Assembly (NCBI GenBank): GCA_035714365.1
Contig: DASTMB010000035.1
Span: forward strand, 1-44,919
DNA: 44,919 nucleotides
Source: Mycobacteriales bacterium
GTDB lineage: Bacteria > Actinomycetota > Actinomycetes > BP-191
Direction: 5' to 3'
The position numbers and the translations under genes are program-made. Each line of letters opens with the position of its first letter. Position 1 is the first letter of the stretch. The notes under the pieces are model-generated. The model searched no databases, was not told where the DNA came from, and was given only the letters and a program-made list of their open reading frames with translations. This document shows positions 18,342-27,194 of the stretch, piece by piece.

Positions 18342-19025
18342 ATGACCACCGATGCGGACGCGGACGCCCTGCGTCGCCTTGCTCACGGGCTCCAGGGTCG
18401 GACCGGTCGTCTCTTCTCCGTGACGGACGACTGCGTCGACGGGCCGGGCACCACGCGCGTGGTCATCGCGCCGCACGGCGACATGCCGGCGAGTGACCAG
18501 GCGGCTCACATCGACGTCGGTTTCATGCTCAACAGGGACCGCGCGGACACGACGATCTGGGACTGCGCCACCGGGTTCGGCCGCAGCAAGGCCGAGGCGA
18601 TCGACTCGGCGGTGAACGCCTGGCTGAGTACCACCGGCTCGGTGGTGCTGGAGTTCCTCGAAGGCACCGGTGAGCACGCCGATCACTACACCAGCGCCGA
18701 GACGGGCCTGGCCGGATGCCATGCCATCCACGGGCCGATCCTCGGATGGGGGGTCGGGGACGGGCCAAAGGCACTGCAGCAATGGTGGCTGGACCATCCG
18801 TTGCTGCCGCTGCTGGCACAGGTCCTGCCACTGGGCGGGAGTGACTTCATCAGGGCGCTCCGGGTGTTCTTCGGCTCGCAGGGCTTCGAGAGCATCGCGG
18901 AGGTGACTCTCGACCGACAGCCATCGGCGGCGGCGAGCGACCTGCTCCTTGCGCAGGACTGGCCCAGGTTCGACGAGCCCGCCTACGTGCGTACCTTCGT
19001 GCTGGTGATCCCGGAGACCCTCTGA
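18342..19025 (+). CDS. DUF6348-like protein
   Basis: A 227-residue soluble protein that I match from memory to the DUF6348 family. Characteristic segments are HIDVGFMLNRD, TIWDCATGFG, a HGPILGWG region and the C-terminal AQDWPRFDEPAYVRTFVL. The role is unknown; such proteins are scattered in Streptomyces and relatives, often near secretion or toxin-immunity genes. ATG at 18342 is used; an upstream start at 18288 would enter the gap behind the tRNA. Base composition is visibly less GC-rich than its neighbours, with codons such as CTT, CGT and GGA. Combined with its place right behind a tRNA, this hints at acquisition by transfer. Confidence 0.65.
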   Translation: MTTDADADALRRLAHGLQGRTGRLFSVTDDCVDGPGTTRVVIAPHGDMPASDQAAHIDVGFMLNRDRADTTIWDCATGFGRSKAEAIDSAVNAWLSTTGSVVLEFLEGTGEHADHYTSAETGLAGCHAIHGPILGWGVGDGPKALQQWWLDHPLLPLLAQVLPLGGSDFIRALRVFFGSQGFESIAEVTLDRQPSAAASDLLLAQDWPRFDEPAYVRTFVLVIPETL

Positions 19026-19082
19026 TGCTCCGACCGCGCTGCTGACGTTCGAGGTGCCGTCGGGGCGGGGTACGACGGCCAC

Positions 19083-19574
19083 GTGGGCGACGAGCGAGCG
19101 GCGTTCGACGGGCTGGTGAGCCGGCTCGACTACCCGATGTACGTCGTCACGACGGCGGCGGGCGGCGAGCGCGCCGGCTGCCTCGTCGGCTTCGCCACCC
19201 AGTGCTCGATCGACCCGCCGCACTACCTCGTCTGCGTCTCGAAGCGCAACCACACGCACCGCGTCGCGGCGGCCGCGACGACGCTCGCCGTCCACGTGCT
19301 GCCGGCGGCGCGACGGGACCTGGCCGAGCTGTTCGGCGGCGAGACCGGCGACGAGGTCGACAAGTTCGCGCGCTGCGCGTGGCGGGAGGGGCCGGACGGC
19401 GTGCCGGTGGTCGACGGCAACGCCGGGTGGTTCGCCGGACGGGTCCTGGCCCGGCACGACCTCGGCGACCACACCGGCCTGCTCGTGGAGCCGGTGGGCG
19501 GCGAGGCGGGCGCGGGGCGGGACCTGGTGACGTTCGACGCGGTGCGGGACCTGGAGCCGGGGCACGAGGCGTAG
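19083..19574 (+). CDS. flavin reductase domain protein
   Basis: A 163-residue protein of the flavin reductase-like (FMN-binding split barrel) family. YPMYVVTTAAGGERAGCLVGFATQCSIDPP is the canonical flavin-binding region (residues about 17-46) and KRNHTH lies over the isoalloxazine site. It probably supplies or uses reduced FMN, or acts on a small substrate. GTG at 19083 has no ribosome site, and a TACGAC hexamer lies six bases upstream. The HIT-like gene follows after 11 bases. Confidence 0.9.
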   Translation: MGDERAAFDGLVSRLDYPMYVVTTAAGGERAGCLVGFATQCSIDPPHYLVCVSKRNHTHRVAAAATTLAVHVLPAARRDLAELFGGETGDEVDKFARCAWREGPDGVPVVDGNAGWFAGRVLARHDLGDHTGLLVEPVGGEAGAGRDLVTFDAVRDLEPGHEA

Positions 19575-19577
19575 GCT
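19572..19577 (+). promoter_or_regulatory. -10 hexamer TAGGCT for the HIT-like gene
   Basis: TAGGCT lies eight bases before the GTG at 19586. It overlaps the stop codon of the flavin reductase gene. Confidence 0.35.
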
Positions 19578-19585
19578 CCGGCGCC

Positions 19586-20188
19586 GTGCCGCTGACACCC
19601 GGGGAGTTCTACGCGAACGCGCTCGCGCACGCGGGCGAGGCCGGCCGGCTGCCGCTGCCGGAGCAGGCGATGTGGGAGATCTTCCCGTTCGAGCCGGACC
19701 GGCTGGTGGTCAAGCCGCTGGAGCCGCCGGTGCTGCCGGAGCCGCCGCGCAACGGCGAGGGCGGCCGGGAGTGCTGGCGCTGCGCCCACCCCGACGAAGG
19801 GGTGGTGTGGAGCGACGAGCGGTGGGTGTTCGCGACCGAGCGCACCGGGCTGCCGTTCGCGGGGATGCTCCAGCCGCGGGCGCACCTCGACCTGGGCGAC
19901 CTGGACGAGACCCACGCGGCCGAGCTCGGCGTCCTGACCGTGCGGATCGAACGCGCCATCCGCGGCCTCGGCGGGGTCGGCCGGGTGCACCTGTACAAGT
20001 GGGGCGACGGCGGCGCGCACCTGCACCTGATGTTCCTGGCCCGGCCGGAGGGGCTGCTCCAGCTCCGCGGGTCGAACCTCGCGCTCTGGGAGGAGATGCT
20101 GCCGCGGGTGCCGGAGGACGTGTACGCGGCGGACGCGCGGGCGGTCGCGCAGGCGCTGGCCGCGCACGGCGGCACCGCCCGCGCCTGA
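19586..20188 (+). CDS. HIT-like protein with N-terminal zinc-knuckle
   Basis: A 200-residue protein. A CWRCAHPDEG segment near residue 62 looks like half of a metal site. The second half resembles the histidine triad fold: VGRVHLYKWGDGGAHLHLMFLA has the shape of a HIT motif, though the third histidine is replaced. It may bind or hydrolyse a nucleotide derivative, or have lost catalysis. GTG at 19586 gives the start PLTPGEFYANALAHAGEAG, a conserved-looking helix. I am unsure of the exact family. Confidence 0.65.
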   Translation: MPLTPGEFYANALAHAGEAGRLPLPEQAMWEIFPFEPDRLVVKPLEPPVLPEPPRNGEGGRECWRCAHPDEGVVWSDERWVFATERTGLPFAGMLQPRAHLDLGDLDETHAAELGVLTVRIERAIRGLGGVGRVHLYKWGDGGAHLHLMFLARPEGLLQLRGSNLALWEEMLPRVPEDVYAADARAVAQALAAHGGTARA

Positions 20189-20192
20189 CGAC

Positions 20193-20205
20193 GCGGGCGG
20201 CCCGC
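20193..20205. terminator. small hairpin between convergent genes
   Basis: A GCGGG/CCCGC stem of five pairs with a 3-base loop stands in the 25-base gap between the HIT-like gene and the small secreted gene on the opposite strand. It is short, so only a weak terminator. Confidence 0.3.
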
Positions 20206-20213
20206 CAGGACCG

Positions 20214-20459
20214 CTAGCGGAGGTCGTCCGTGCAGAACGGGATCTGGTAGCTGAGGCCGACGCAGGCGCGCCCGGTGCTCGTGTTGACGAACGCGCCGCC
20301 GACCGGCTGCTCGTTGGTCCCCGAGCCGTGCGTGGCGCCGACGCCGACGGTGGTGCCGTCGTTGTAGACCTTGACGTGCACCGGGGCCTCGCTGGCCGCG
20401 TGGGCGGGGACGGCGGTGGCGGCGGCCGCGATCGCGGCGGCGCAGAGGAGTCGCTTCAC
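20214..20459 (-). CDS. small secreted protein
   Basis: An 81-residue protein with a clear signal peptide (cleavage after AVPAHA, residue 21), giving a mature peptide of about 60 residues. It has two cysteines (ACVGL and PFCTDD) that could form one disulfide. The glycine-rich middle (VGVGATHGSGTNEQPVGG) suggests a beta structure. I do not recognise a family. GTG at 20459 follows a GGAGAG ribosome site. It lies 78 bases beyond the response regulator on the same strand. Confidence 0.7.
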   Translation of the reverse strand: MKRLLCAAAIAAAATAVPAHAASEAPVHVKVYNDGTTVGVGATHGSGTNEQPVGGAFVNTSTGRACVGLSYQIPFCTDDLR

Positions 20460-20537
20460 GTGCTCTCCAACCGGGTGAGGGGTCGCCGGGAGTCCGGCGC
20501 GCCCGCGGGCTTCGACGCCGCGGGGTGCCCCTCCTGC

Positions 20538-20912
20538 CTACGCGGGCGGCGTCCCGCGCTCCGCGGCGGCCGCGACGGTCGCCACGAGGTCGTCGGGCGT
20601 GAACGGCTTGGCGATGAAGCTGACGCACCCGGCCTCGACCGCGGTGTCGGCCGCGCTGGCGTGCGCCGAGAACAGCACGACGTTGAGCGAGTCGAGCCGC
20701 CCGGACTCGCGGAGCCGGTCGAGGACGTCCCAGCCGCTGAGGTCGGGCAGCCGCAGGTCGAGCAGCACGACATCGGGCCGGCCTTCGGCGAGGTAGTCGA
20801 GGGCGCCCTGGCCGGTGTCGCGCTCGTCCACCTCGAAGCCCGCGATGGTGAGCGCGAGGCGGCAGATCAGGGCGATGTCGGGCTCGTCGTCGACGACGAG
20901 GACCTTCGTCAC
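20538..20912 (-). CDS. stand-alone response regulator receiver
   Basis: A 124-residue CheY-like receiver without an output domain. The acidic pocket DDEPD (residues 8-12), phospho-acceptor Asp52 in VLLDLRLPDLSGWD, SAH (switch Ser) and FIAKPFTPDD (conserved Lys) are intact. It receives phosphate, most likely from the kinase encoded just upstream: GTG at 20912 overlaps that gene's stop codon (GTGA). The downstream target is unknown; such receivers may act through protein contacts or as a phosphate sink. Confidence 0.93.
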   Translation of the reverse strand: MTKVLVVDDEPDIALICRLALTIAGFEVDERDTGQGALDYLAEGRPDVVLLDLRLPDLSGWDVLDRLRESGRLDSLNVVLFSAHASAADTAVEAGCVSFIAKPFTPDDLVATVAAAAERGTPPA

Positions 20913-22993
20913 GGCGCCGTCCGCAGCGCGACCGCGAACGTCGCGCCGTGCGGCTGCGCGGGCTCGTACGTCAGCCGCCCGCCGAGCGCCGCCGCGAGCC
21001 GGTGCGAGATGGCCAGGCCCAGCCCGGAGCCGGGGGTGCCGGTCACCGCGGCGGAGCGGCTGAACGGCTGGAACAGCTCGCCGAGCAGGTCGGCCGGCAC
21101 GCCGTTGCCGTCGTCGGACACGCTGATTCGCACCTCCTCGCCGACCGTGGTGCCGCGGATGGTGACCGCGGGTCCACCGTACCGGTAGGCGTTGGCGAAG
21201 AGGTTGACCAGGATCTCGCCGAGCCGGTCCGTGTCGGCGAGGGCGGTGAGGCCCGGGTCGACCTCGACGGTGACGTGCGCGGTGACCGGCGGCGGCGCGG
21301 TCTCCAGCGCCGCGACGACGGCGCGCGACACCTCGACCGGCGCGAGCTGCACCGGCACCCGCCCGGCGTCGAGCCGGGACAGGTCGAGCAGGCTGGTGAC
21401 GAGCTGGCGGGCCCGCTGCCCCTGGCGCCCCAGGGCGTCGAACGCCGCGTCCAGCTCGCGCTCCCCGAGCTGCTGGCGGCGCGACGCGAGGAGCGTCGCC
21501 ATGCCGGAGACGGTGGTGAGCGGGGTGCGCAGCTCGTGGGCGGCGTTGGCGACGAACTCGGTGCGCAGCCGGTCCAGCCGCCGCGCCTCCGTGACGTCCT
21601 GCGCGGTGCCGACGAGCGCGACGACGGCGCCGCTGTCGTCGCGGAGCGCGCGGCCGCGCGTGTGCAGCCAGCGCACCGACCCGTCGGGGAGCAGGATGCG
21701 GTACTCGCCGGTGTACTCGCCGCCGGTGGCGACGGCGGCGTTGATGCCGGCGGACGCCTCGGCGATGTCGTCCGGGTGGATGCGGCTGGCCAGCCGGTCG
21801 GTCGCGATCGACACCGAGCGGGGCTCGTACCCGTGGATCCGGTACATCTCGTCCGACCACTCGACGTGGCCGGTGGTGACGTCCCAGTGCCAGCTCCCGA
21901 GGTGCGCGAGCTGCTGCGCCTCGGCGAGCGCCTCGCGGGCGGCGACCTCGCGGGAGTGGGCGTAGGTGCGTTCCAGCGTGACCTGCACCAGGCCGCCGAC
22001 CGTGCGCAGCAGGTCGAACTCGTCGCGGCCGAAGAACGGCGAGTAGGCGCTCGTCCAGATCTCCAGCCGCCCGCCGGGGAGCGTCACGCTGAGGTGGTCG
22101 GGCGCGACCTGCGTCACGCCGGGCGCGACCGGGTGCGGCGTCGCGCCGTCGTCCGCGCGGGTGGTGCCCGAGCGGCCGAGCAGGCCGCCGCTGTCGCGGT
22201 GGATCTCCACGCCCTGCGCGCCGACCAGCTCGACCAGCCGCGGCAGCAGGTCGTCGACCACCTGCTCCGGCCGGGTCGCCTGCGCCAGCGCGACGAGCGC
22301 CTCGTGCAGCTCCTCCACGTCGCGCGCGCGCCAGGTGCGCAGCAGCCCGCGCGGCGGCGCGAACCCGCAGAGGAAGAACAACGCGCTCGTGATCGCGACG
22401 ACCTGCACCACGACCGTCCCGGCCGACGACCGGTCGCTCGGGAACAGCACCGCGAACACCACCGCGCTCGCCGTCGCCGCCGCGCCCGTCGCGAGCATCT
22501 GCATCCGCCGGCGCGCCACCGTCGGCAGCGTCCGGCCCGCCCGCCACAGCCGGACCGAGACGATCGTGCTCAACGTCGTCCACTCCAGCCCGATCAGGAC
22601 GAGGTAGACGACGATCTGCGCCGACCGCGGCCCCTCCGGGTCGCCGAAGCGCACGACGAACGTCGCCAGCAGCACGGCCGCGACGACCGCGTGCACGAGC
22701 GCGCGCACCAGGCGCGACGGGCGTTCGAACGTCTCCATGAACCGGTACAGGAAGTACGGGAACAGCATGATCGCCGCCACCAGCAGCCGCTGGGCCAGGT
22801 GGACGAGGGCGCTGTCGGAGTCGCGGGGCAGCAGGTCGCCGACGCCGAGGGCGGCGGCGACGACGCCGAACGTCGCGGCCAGCCACGCGCGCGCGGCACC
22901 GCGGCGTTGCAGCCAGCGGCGCGCGGCGACGAGGGCGACGAAGGTGAAGACGCCGAGCTCGACGTAGCGCAGTGCCATGACGGTCGTGGTCAC
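20909..22993 (-). CDS. membrane sensor histidine kinase (7TM-GAF-PAS)
   Basis: A 694-residue sensor kinase. The first 215 residues hold six or seven membrane helices of MASE-like topology. A GAF-like domain (about 245-370) and a PAS domain with LGSWHWDVTTGHVEWSDEMY (from about 385) follow. The HisKA motif is NAAHELRTPL (His486), and the ATPase domain has NLFANAYRYGG, SDDGNGVP and GSGLGLAI. GTG at 22993 is favoured by an AAGGA ribosome site; an ATG lies 15 bases downstream. It is coupled to the stand-alone receiver. The signal is unknown; the membrane part suggests sensing at or in the bilayer. Confidence 0.93.
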   Translation of the reverse strand: MTTTVMALRYVELGVFTFVALVAARRWLQRRGAARAWLAATFGVVAAALGVGDLLPRDSDSALVHLAQRLLVAAIMLFPYFLYRFMETFERPSRLVRALVHAVVAAVLLATFVVRFGDPEGPRSAQIVVYLVLIGLEWTTLSTIVSVRLWRAGRTLPTVARRRMQMLATGAAATASAVVFAVLFPSDRSSAGTVVVQVVAITSALFFLCGFAPPRGLLRTWRARDVEELHEALVALAQATRPEQVVDDLLPRLVELVGAQGVEIHRDSGGLLGRSGTTRADDGATPHPVAPGVTQVAPDHLSVTLPGGRLEIWTSAYSPFFGRDEFDLLRTVGGLVQVTLERTYAHSREVAAREALAEAQQLAHLGSWHWDVTTGHVEWSDEMYRIHGYEPRSVSIATDRLASRIHPDDIAEASAGINAAVATGGEYTGEYRILLPDGSVRWLHTRGRALRDDSGAVVALVGTAQDVTEARRLDRLRTEFVANAAHELRTPLTTVSGMATLLASRRQQLGERELDAAFDALGRQGQRARQLVTSLLDLSRLDAGRVPVQLAPVEVSRAVVAALETAPPPVTAHVTVEVDPGLTALADTDRLGEILVNLFANAYRYGGPAVTIRGTTVGEEVRISVSDDGNGVPADLLGELFQPFSRSAAVTGTPGSGLGLAISHRLAAALGGRLTYEPAQPHGATFAVALRTAP

Positions 22994-23135
22994 GGGAGTC
23001 CTTGCGGTGCGGGTGGGAAAAGCATGCGGGTGGGTGGCTTCGCCCGCCTATGGCTAGATCGGGTGGTTCCTGAGCGCCGTTCGGCCGATACGGGACGCCG
23101 TGCGCGCCGTGGCGCCGCCGCGCCGCGCGGCCGGG

Positions 23136-23141
23136 TAGCGT
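23136..23141 (+). promoter_or_regulatory. -10 hexamer TAGCGT for the YqgE/AlgH gene
   Basis: TAGCGT lies seven bases before the GTG at 23149 with no Shine-Dalgarno between, fitting a leaderless start. Confidence 0.45.
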
Positions 23142-23148
23142 CCGGGGT

Positions 23149-23709
23149 GTGGACGGGACGTCGTTGCGGGGCGCGCTGCTCGTGTCGACGCCCGGCCTGC
23201 GCGACCCGAACTTCGACCGCACCGTCGTCCTCGTCCTCGAGCACGACGAGAACGGCTCACTCGGCCTGATCCTCAACCGCCCCAGCGCCACGCCCGTCGG
23301 CGAGGTGCTGCCGTCCTGGCACGACCTCACGTCGGAGCCGTCGGTGGTGTTCTCGGGCGGGCCGGTCGACGGCAGCGCCGCCATCTGCCTCGGCAGCACC
23401 CGCCCGGGCATCTCCGCGCGGGCGGCCGTGCAGCCGATCAACCCCACGCTGGGGGTGGTCGACCTCGACAGCGACCCGGCGCTGCTCGCCGGTGGCGTCG
23501 CCTACGTCCGCGTCTTCGCCGGCTACTCCGGCTGGGGCGGCGGGCAGCTCGAGGCGGAGATCGAGGCGGGCGGGTGGTTCGTCGTGGACGGGCTGCCGGG
23601 CGACCCGTTCACGGCGGCGCCGCTCGCGCTGTGGCGGACCGTGCTGCGCCGCCAGGGCGGGCGCCTCGCGCTGTTCTCGACCTACCCGGACGACCCCGTC
23701 CACAACTGA
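23149..23709 (+). CDS. YqgE/AlgH family protein
   Basis: A 186-residue member of the UPF0301 (YqgE/AlgH) family, widespread and of unclear function; one early report linked it to alginate regulation in Pseudomonas. Typical segments are LRGALLVSTPGLRDPNF, LGLILNRPS, VVFSGGPVD and VFAGYSGWGGGQLE. GTG at 23149 is preferred over a nearby out-of-frame GTG and follows a -10-like hexamer. It lies back-to-back with the sensor kinase across 155 bases. I see no recognisable structure in that gap beyond the kinase ribosome site and this promoter. Confidence 0.93.
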   Translation: MDGTSLRGALLVSTPGLRDPNFDRTVVLVLEHDENGSLGLILNRPSATPVGEVLPSWHDLTSEPSVVFSGGPVDGSAAICLGSTRPGISARAAVQPINPTLGVVDLDSDPALLAGGVAYVRVFAGYSGWGGGQLEAEIEAGGWFVVDGLPGDPFTAAPLALWRTVLRRQGGRLALFSTYPDDPVHN

Positions 23710-23776
23710 TCCCCGTCGTCCACAGGTCGCGGTATTCGGGTCGCTCCGTGTCACACCCGCGGGTGAGGATGCTCCC

Positions 23777-25054
23777 GTGACCGTTCCCGACGCCCTCGCC
23801 GGCCCGCGCCGCCTCTCCCCGGACGTGCGGCGCCTCGTGCTGGGCAACACGCTGTCGGCGCTCGGGACCGGGTTCACGCTGCCGTTCCTGCTCATCTACC
23901 TGACCAGGGTGCGGCACTTCCCCGTCTCCACGGCCGGCTACGCGATCGCCACGCTCGGCCTGGTCGGCCTGGTCAGCGTCCCGGCCATGGGGTCGTTGAG
24001 CGACCGGGTCGGGCCGTGGCGGGTGCTCGTCGGGGCGTTGCTGGTCGAGGGCGCCGGGACCGCCGGGCTGGCCGCGATCACGCGGCCGTGGCACGCGTTC
24101 GTGGTGCTCGCCGTGCTCGGCATCGGCGGCGCCGCCACCTGGCCCGCGCAGGCCGCGCTCATCGCCGTGCTGGTGCCGCCCGAGCAGCGACCTCGCGTGT
24201 ACGCCGTGCAGTTCGCGCTGCTCAACCTCGGCATCGGCGTCGGCGGCGCGGTGTCCGGGCTGCTCGTCGACGTCCACCACGTCGGGTCGTTCCAGACCAT
24301 CTACCTGGTCGACGCCCTGTCGTTCGCCGTCTACGCCGTGCTGCTCGGCACCCTCCGGCACGTCTCGGCGCCGCCCCCGCGCGACCCCGCCGAGGGCGCG
24401 GGCGGGTACCGCGCGGTGTTCGCCGACCGGGTCTTCCTCCGCGTCTGCGGCGCGATCCTGCTGCTGTCGGTCGCCGGCTACGGGCAGGTCAACGCCGGCT
24501 TCCCCGCGTTCGTCAGCGACGTCGCGCACGTGTCCACGCGGGCGATCGGCTTCGCGTTCGCGGCCAACACCGCCGCGATCGTGCTCGCCCAGCTCGCGGT
24601 CGAACGCCGCCTCCAGGGCCACCGGCGCACCCGCGCGTTCGCGCTGCTCGCGATCGTGTGGGCCGTCTCCTGGCTGGTCATCGGCTCGGCCGCGCTGGTG
24701 AGCGGCCTGGGGTCGGCGACGTTCGTGGTCGTCGGGCTCGGCCTGTTCGGGCTCGGCGAGACGCTGTGGGCGCCGACCGGCGCCAGCCTCGTCAACGACA
24801 TCGCTCCCCCGCACCTGCGCGGCCGGTACAACGCGCTGTCCAGCGTCACCTGGCAGGCCTCCGCCGTGCTCGGCCCGGTCGTGGCGGGGGTGGTGCTCGG
24901 CGCCGGGCAGCCCGCGCTGTTCATCGTGGGGCTGGTCGTCGTGCTGCTCGCCAGCGCGGCCGCCGCGCTGCGGCTGGAGCGGCACCTCACCCCGGAGCAG
25001 AACGGCGCCGCCCGCGCCGGGCCGCTCCCCGAGGAGGTGCTGCCCGCCGTGTGA
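23777..25054 (+). CDS. MFS transporter
   Basis: A 425-residue major facilitator with 12 predicted membrane helices. The loop between helices 2 and 3 reads [13 protein letters not shown], the standard MFS signature. It resembles drug/efflux-type MFS proteins rather than sugar transporters, but the substrate cannot be assigned. GTG at 23777 starts at [19 protein letters not shown]. No ribosome site is obvious. The last 25 residues form a polar cytosolic tail. Confidence 0.9.
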   Translation: MTVPDALAGPRRLSPDVRRLVLGNTLSALGTGFTLPFLLIYLTRVRHFPVSTAGYAIATLGLVGLVSVPAMGSLSDRVGPWRVLVGALLVEGAGTAGLAAITRPWHAFVVLAVLGIGGAATWPAQAALIAVLVPPEQRPRVYAVQFALLNLGIGVGGAVSGLLVDVHHVGSFQTIYLVDALSFAVYAVLLGTLRHVSAPPPRDPAEGAGGYRAVFADRVFLRVCGAILLLSVAGYGQVNAGFPAFVSDVAHVSTRAIGFAFAANTAAIVLAQLAVERRLQGHRRTRAFALLAIVWAVSWLVIGSAALVSGLGSATFVVVGLGLFGLGETLWAPTGASLVNDIAPPHLRGRYNALSSVTWQASAVLGPVVAGVVLGAGQPALFIVGLVVVLLASAAAALRLERHLTPEQNGAARAGPLPEEVLPAV

Positions 25055-25063
25055 GGCCGGCGC

Positions 25064-25095
25064 CGCGGCGCGCGGGTTGCTGCGCGCGTGCCGCG
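25064..25095. terminator. hairpin between MFS gene and SGNH hydrolase
   Basis: CGCGGC (25064-25069) pairs with GCCGCG (25090-25095), and a second block GCGCG/CGCGC sits inside with a two-base offset. It lies in the gap between two convergent genes and suits both. Confidence 0.5.
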
Positions 25096-25107
25096 CGTGG
25101 GGCCCGG

Positions 25108-26472
25108 TCAGCGGCCGAGGACGCCGAGCACCTTGCGCGTGAGGAACCGCGTGCCCGCGAACGTCAGGTGGATGCCGTCCTCCTGCCGCGCCAGCACGCC
25201 CTGGACGTAGTCGCTGTACCGGCCGTCCACCGCGTACAGCGACCACGAGTCGACCCACGAGACCCCGCGCACGTCGCGTGCCGCGGCCGCGGTGGCGGCG
25301 TTGAGGGCGCGGTAGCAGGCGGCGATGTCCGGCTTGCGCGCGATCGGCAGGCCGATCCAGTAGACGGGGCGTTCGGCGTTGCCGGTGTACGCGCGCATCA
25401 GCTCGCCGGCGCGGCGGCGGTACTCGGCGGACCAGCCGGCCGAGCCGACCGACGTCCAGGCGCCGGTGCCGCCCGCGCGGATCGGCTGGCAGTCGTTCGC
25501 GCCGATGAACACCACGACGGCGGCCGGGCGGCTCGCGGCCTGCCCGCGGGCGTACGCCGTCCAGTCGAAGTAGTCCGGGCGCGCGAGCCCCGAGCTCGGG
25601 CGGCTCTCGACGGCGGTCGGGCGTTTGCCGCGTGCCGTGGCGACCTGCTGGCCCAGGTAGTACGCGAGCGAGTCGCCGGTGACGAGCAGCCGGCCGGGGC
25701 CGCCGCCGCCCGCCGACGGCGGCTGCGGCAGCACGGCCACGGGCGCGCGCGGCGCGGCCAGCCGGAGGTCGTAGGCGGCCGACCCGGCGTCGAACGCCGC
25801 GTCCGCCGGCCGCACGACCCGGTACGCGTAGCTGCCGGCGCGCCGGTGGGTGACGCGGAACGCGTAGGCGCTGGCGGCGTCGAGCGTGCCGACCGACTCG
25901 GTGCGCCAGCCGGTGCGGGTGCGCAGCTCCAGCCGGACCGGCTGCCCGGCCCGCCCGGGCCGCACCGCGCCGCGCAGCACGGTGGTCCAGACGCCGCGGG
26001 CGACGGTCGTGGCGGCGGTGACGGTGACGCGTTGGGCGACGGCGACGCGGACCGCGGCGGAGGCGGCGGCCGGCTCGCCGGCGACCCGCAGCCACACCTC
26101 GGACCCGGCTGCCGGCCGGAACGACGCGTGCACGTGCCCGGCGCCGTCCGTGACGGGCGTGCCGACGACGGCGGTGCGGTCGCGGTGGTCCATCCGGGCG
26201 GCGACGACCTCGACGGCCCGGCCGGCGAGCGGCGCGCCGTCGGCGCCGCGGACCAGCCCGTCCACGCGGACGGTGCCGCCGTAGGCGACGCGGTCGGGGG
26301 CGACCGAGGCGCGCAGCGCGAGGGTGGGCGCTGTGGTGGCGGCCGCGGCGGCGTGGCCGTGCGGCGCCTCGTGGCCGCCCAGCTCGAACGCCGCGGACGC
26401 GGCGGCGGCGAGCGCGACCGTGACCGCGACGGCGAGCGCGGCGGGCCGCGGCAGCCGTGGGCGACCCCGCAT
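25108..26472 (-). CDS. secreted SGNH/DUF459 hydrolase with Ig-like domains
   Basis: A 454-residue exported protein. A signal peptide or anchor ([18 protein letters not shown]) opens it; two beta-sandwich, Ig-like units fill about 50-250. The rest is an SGNH hydrolase: [13 protein letters not shown] (Ser268), [11 protein letters not shown], and DGIHLT with the Asp/His pair near 432-435. SGNH enzymes remove or transfer ester groups, often on cell-wall sugars; the target here is unknown. ATG at 26472 gives the Arg-rich n-region. It is a paralogue of the lipoprotein at 30270-31241. Confidence 0.85.
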   Translation of the reverse strand: MRGRPRLPRPAALAVAVTVALAAAASAAFELGGHEAPHGHAAAAATTAPTLALRASVAPDRVAYGGTVRVDGLVRGADGAPLAGRAVEVVAARMDHRDRTAVVGTPVTDGAGHVHASFRPAAGSEVWLRVAGEPAAASAAVRVAVAQRVTVTAATTVARGVWTTVLRGAVRPGRAGQPVRLELRTRTGWRTESVGTLDAASAYAFRVTHRRAGSYAYRVVRPADAAFDAGSAAYDLRLAAPRAPVAVLPQPPSAGGGGPGRLLVTGDSLAYYLGQQVATARGKRPTAVESRPSSGLARPDYFDWTAYARGQAASRPAAVVVFIGANDCQPIRAGGTGAWTSVGSAGWSAEYRRRAGELMRAYTGNAERPVYWIGLPIARKPDIAACYRALNAATAAAARDVRGVSWVDSWSLYAVDGRYSDYVQGVLARQEDGIHLTFAGTRFLTRKVLGVLGR

Positions 26473-26551
26473 CACAGTCCTCAGCTCCCACACGTTCCGC
26501 TCCGGCGACGGCGCATCCTCCCATCCCGGGCGGCCCGCGCGCGCCCACCCC

Positions 26552-26567
26552 CGCCACCGCGGTGGCG
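26552..26567. promoter_or_regulatory. perfect 16-bp palindrome in divergent promoter region
   Basis: CGCCACCG followed immediately by CGGTGGCG sits in the roughly 200-base gap between the divergent SGNH hydrolase and HNH genes. It has the look of an operator for a dimeric regulator. TACCGT at 26634-26639 may be a -10 for the HNH gene. No regulator gene is next to it. Confidence 0.35.
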
Positions 26568-26673
26568 ACACTCGGCTAACCGTTTCGTGACGACACGGCC
26601 GGAATCGGGGGAGCCAACGGGCCCCCCGACCGCTACCGTGAGGCGCACGAAACGCGCGAGGGGAGGGTGCCGG

Positions 26674-27183
26674 GTGTCCCGCAGCCTGCTCCTCAACGCG
26701 TCCTACGAGCCCCTCTGCGTCCTCCCGGTGCGCCGGGCGGTCGTCCTCGTGCTCACCGCCAAGGCGGTGGTGCTGGAGGAGGGGACGGCGGCGTTGCACT
26801 CCGAGCGGCTCACCGTCGCCGCGCCGGCCGTGATCCGGCTGACCCGCTACGTCCGGGTGCCGTACCGGTCCCGCGCGCCCCTGTCCCGGCAGGGCGTGCT
26901 CGCCCGCGACGGCCACCGCTGCCAGTACTGCGGCGCGGCCGCGGAAACGCTCGACCACGTGCTGCCGCGCTCGCGCGGCGGCCGGCACGTCTGGGAGAAC
27001 CTCGTCGCCGCCTGCCGCCGCTGCAACCACACCAAGGCGGACCGCACGCTCGACGAGCTCGGCTGGACGCTGCGCTCGGGGCCGCCGGTGGCGCCGCGCG
27101 GCGTGCAGCGGCTGCTGCTCGGCCACGGCCGGTGCGATCCCGCCTGGGAGCGGTACGTCGGCGCGGAGGCCGCGACCGCCTGA
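26674..27183 (+). CDS. HNH endonuclease
   Basis: A 169-residue single-domain HNH protein of a type common in actinobacteria. The N-terminal strand region [20 protein letters not shown] is the usual opening. The nuclease domain begins with zinc pair CQYC, continues with [12 protein letters not shown] (catalytic His), a [19 protein letters not shown] helix and the second zinc pair. It lies alone, without restriction or phage partners, and probably acts in DNA repair or is a housekeeping nuclease. GTG at 26674 follows a GGGAGGG purine run. Confidence 0.92.
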   Translation: MSRSLLLNASYEPLCVLPVRRAVVLVLTAKAVVLEEGTAALHSERLTVAAPAVIRLTRYVRVPYRSRAPLSRQGVLARDGHRCQYCGAAAETLDHVLPRSRGGRHVWENLVAACRRCNHTKADRTLDELGWTLRSGPPVAPRGVQRLLLGHGRCDPAWERYVGAEAATA

Positions 27184-27194
27184 CGGCGGCCGTC

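Noticed and set aside
18241-19080. Integrated phage or ICE at tRNA-Leu
   Set aside because: No integrase, no duplicated 3' tRNA end and no phage genes were found; only one less GC-rich gene remains.
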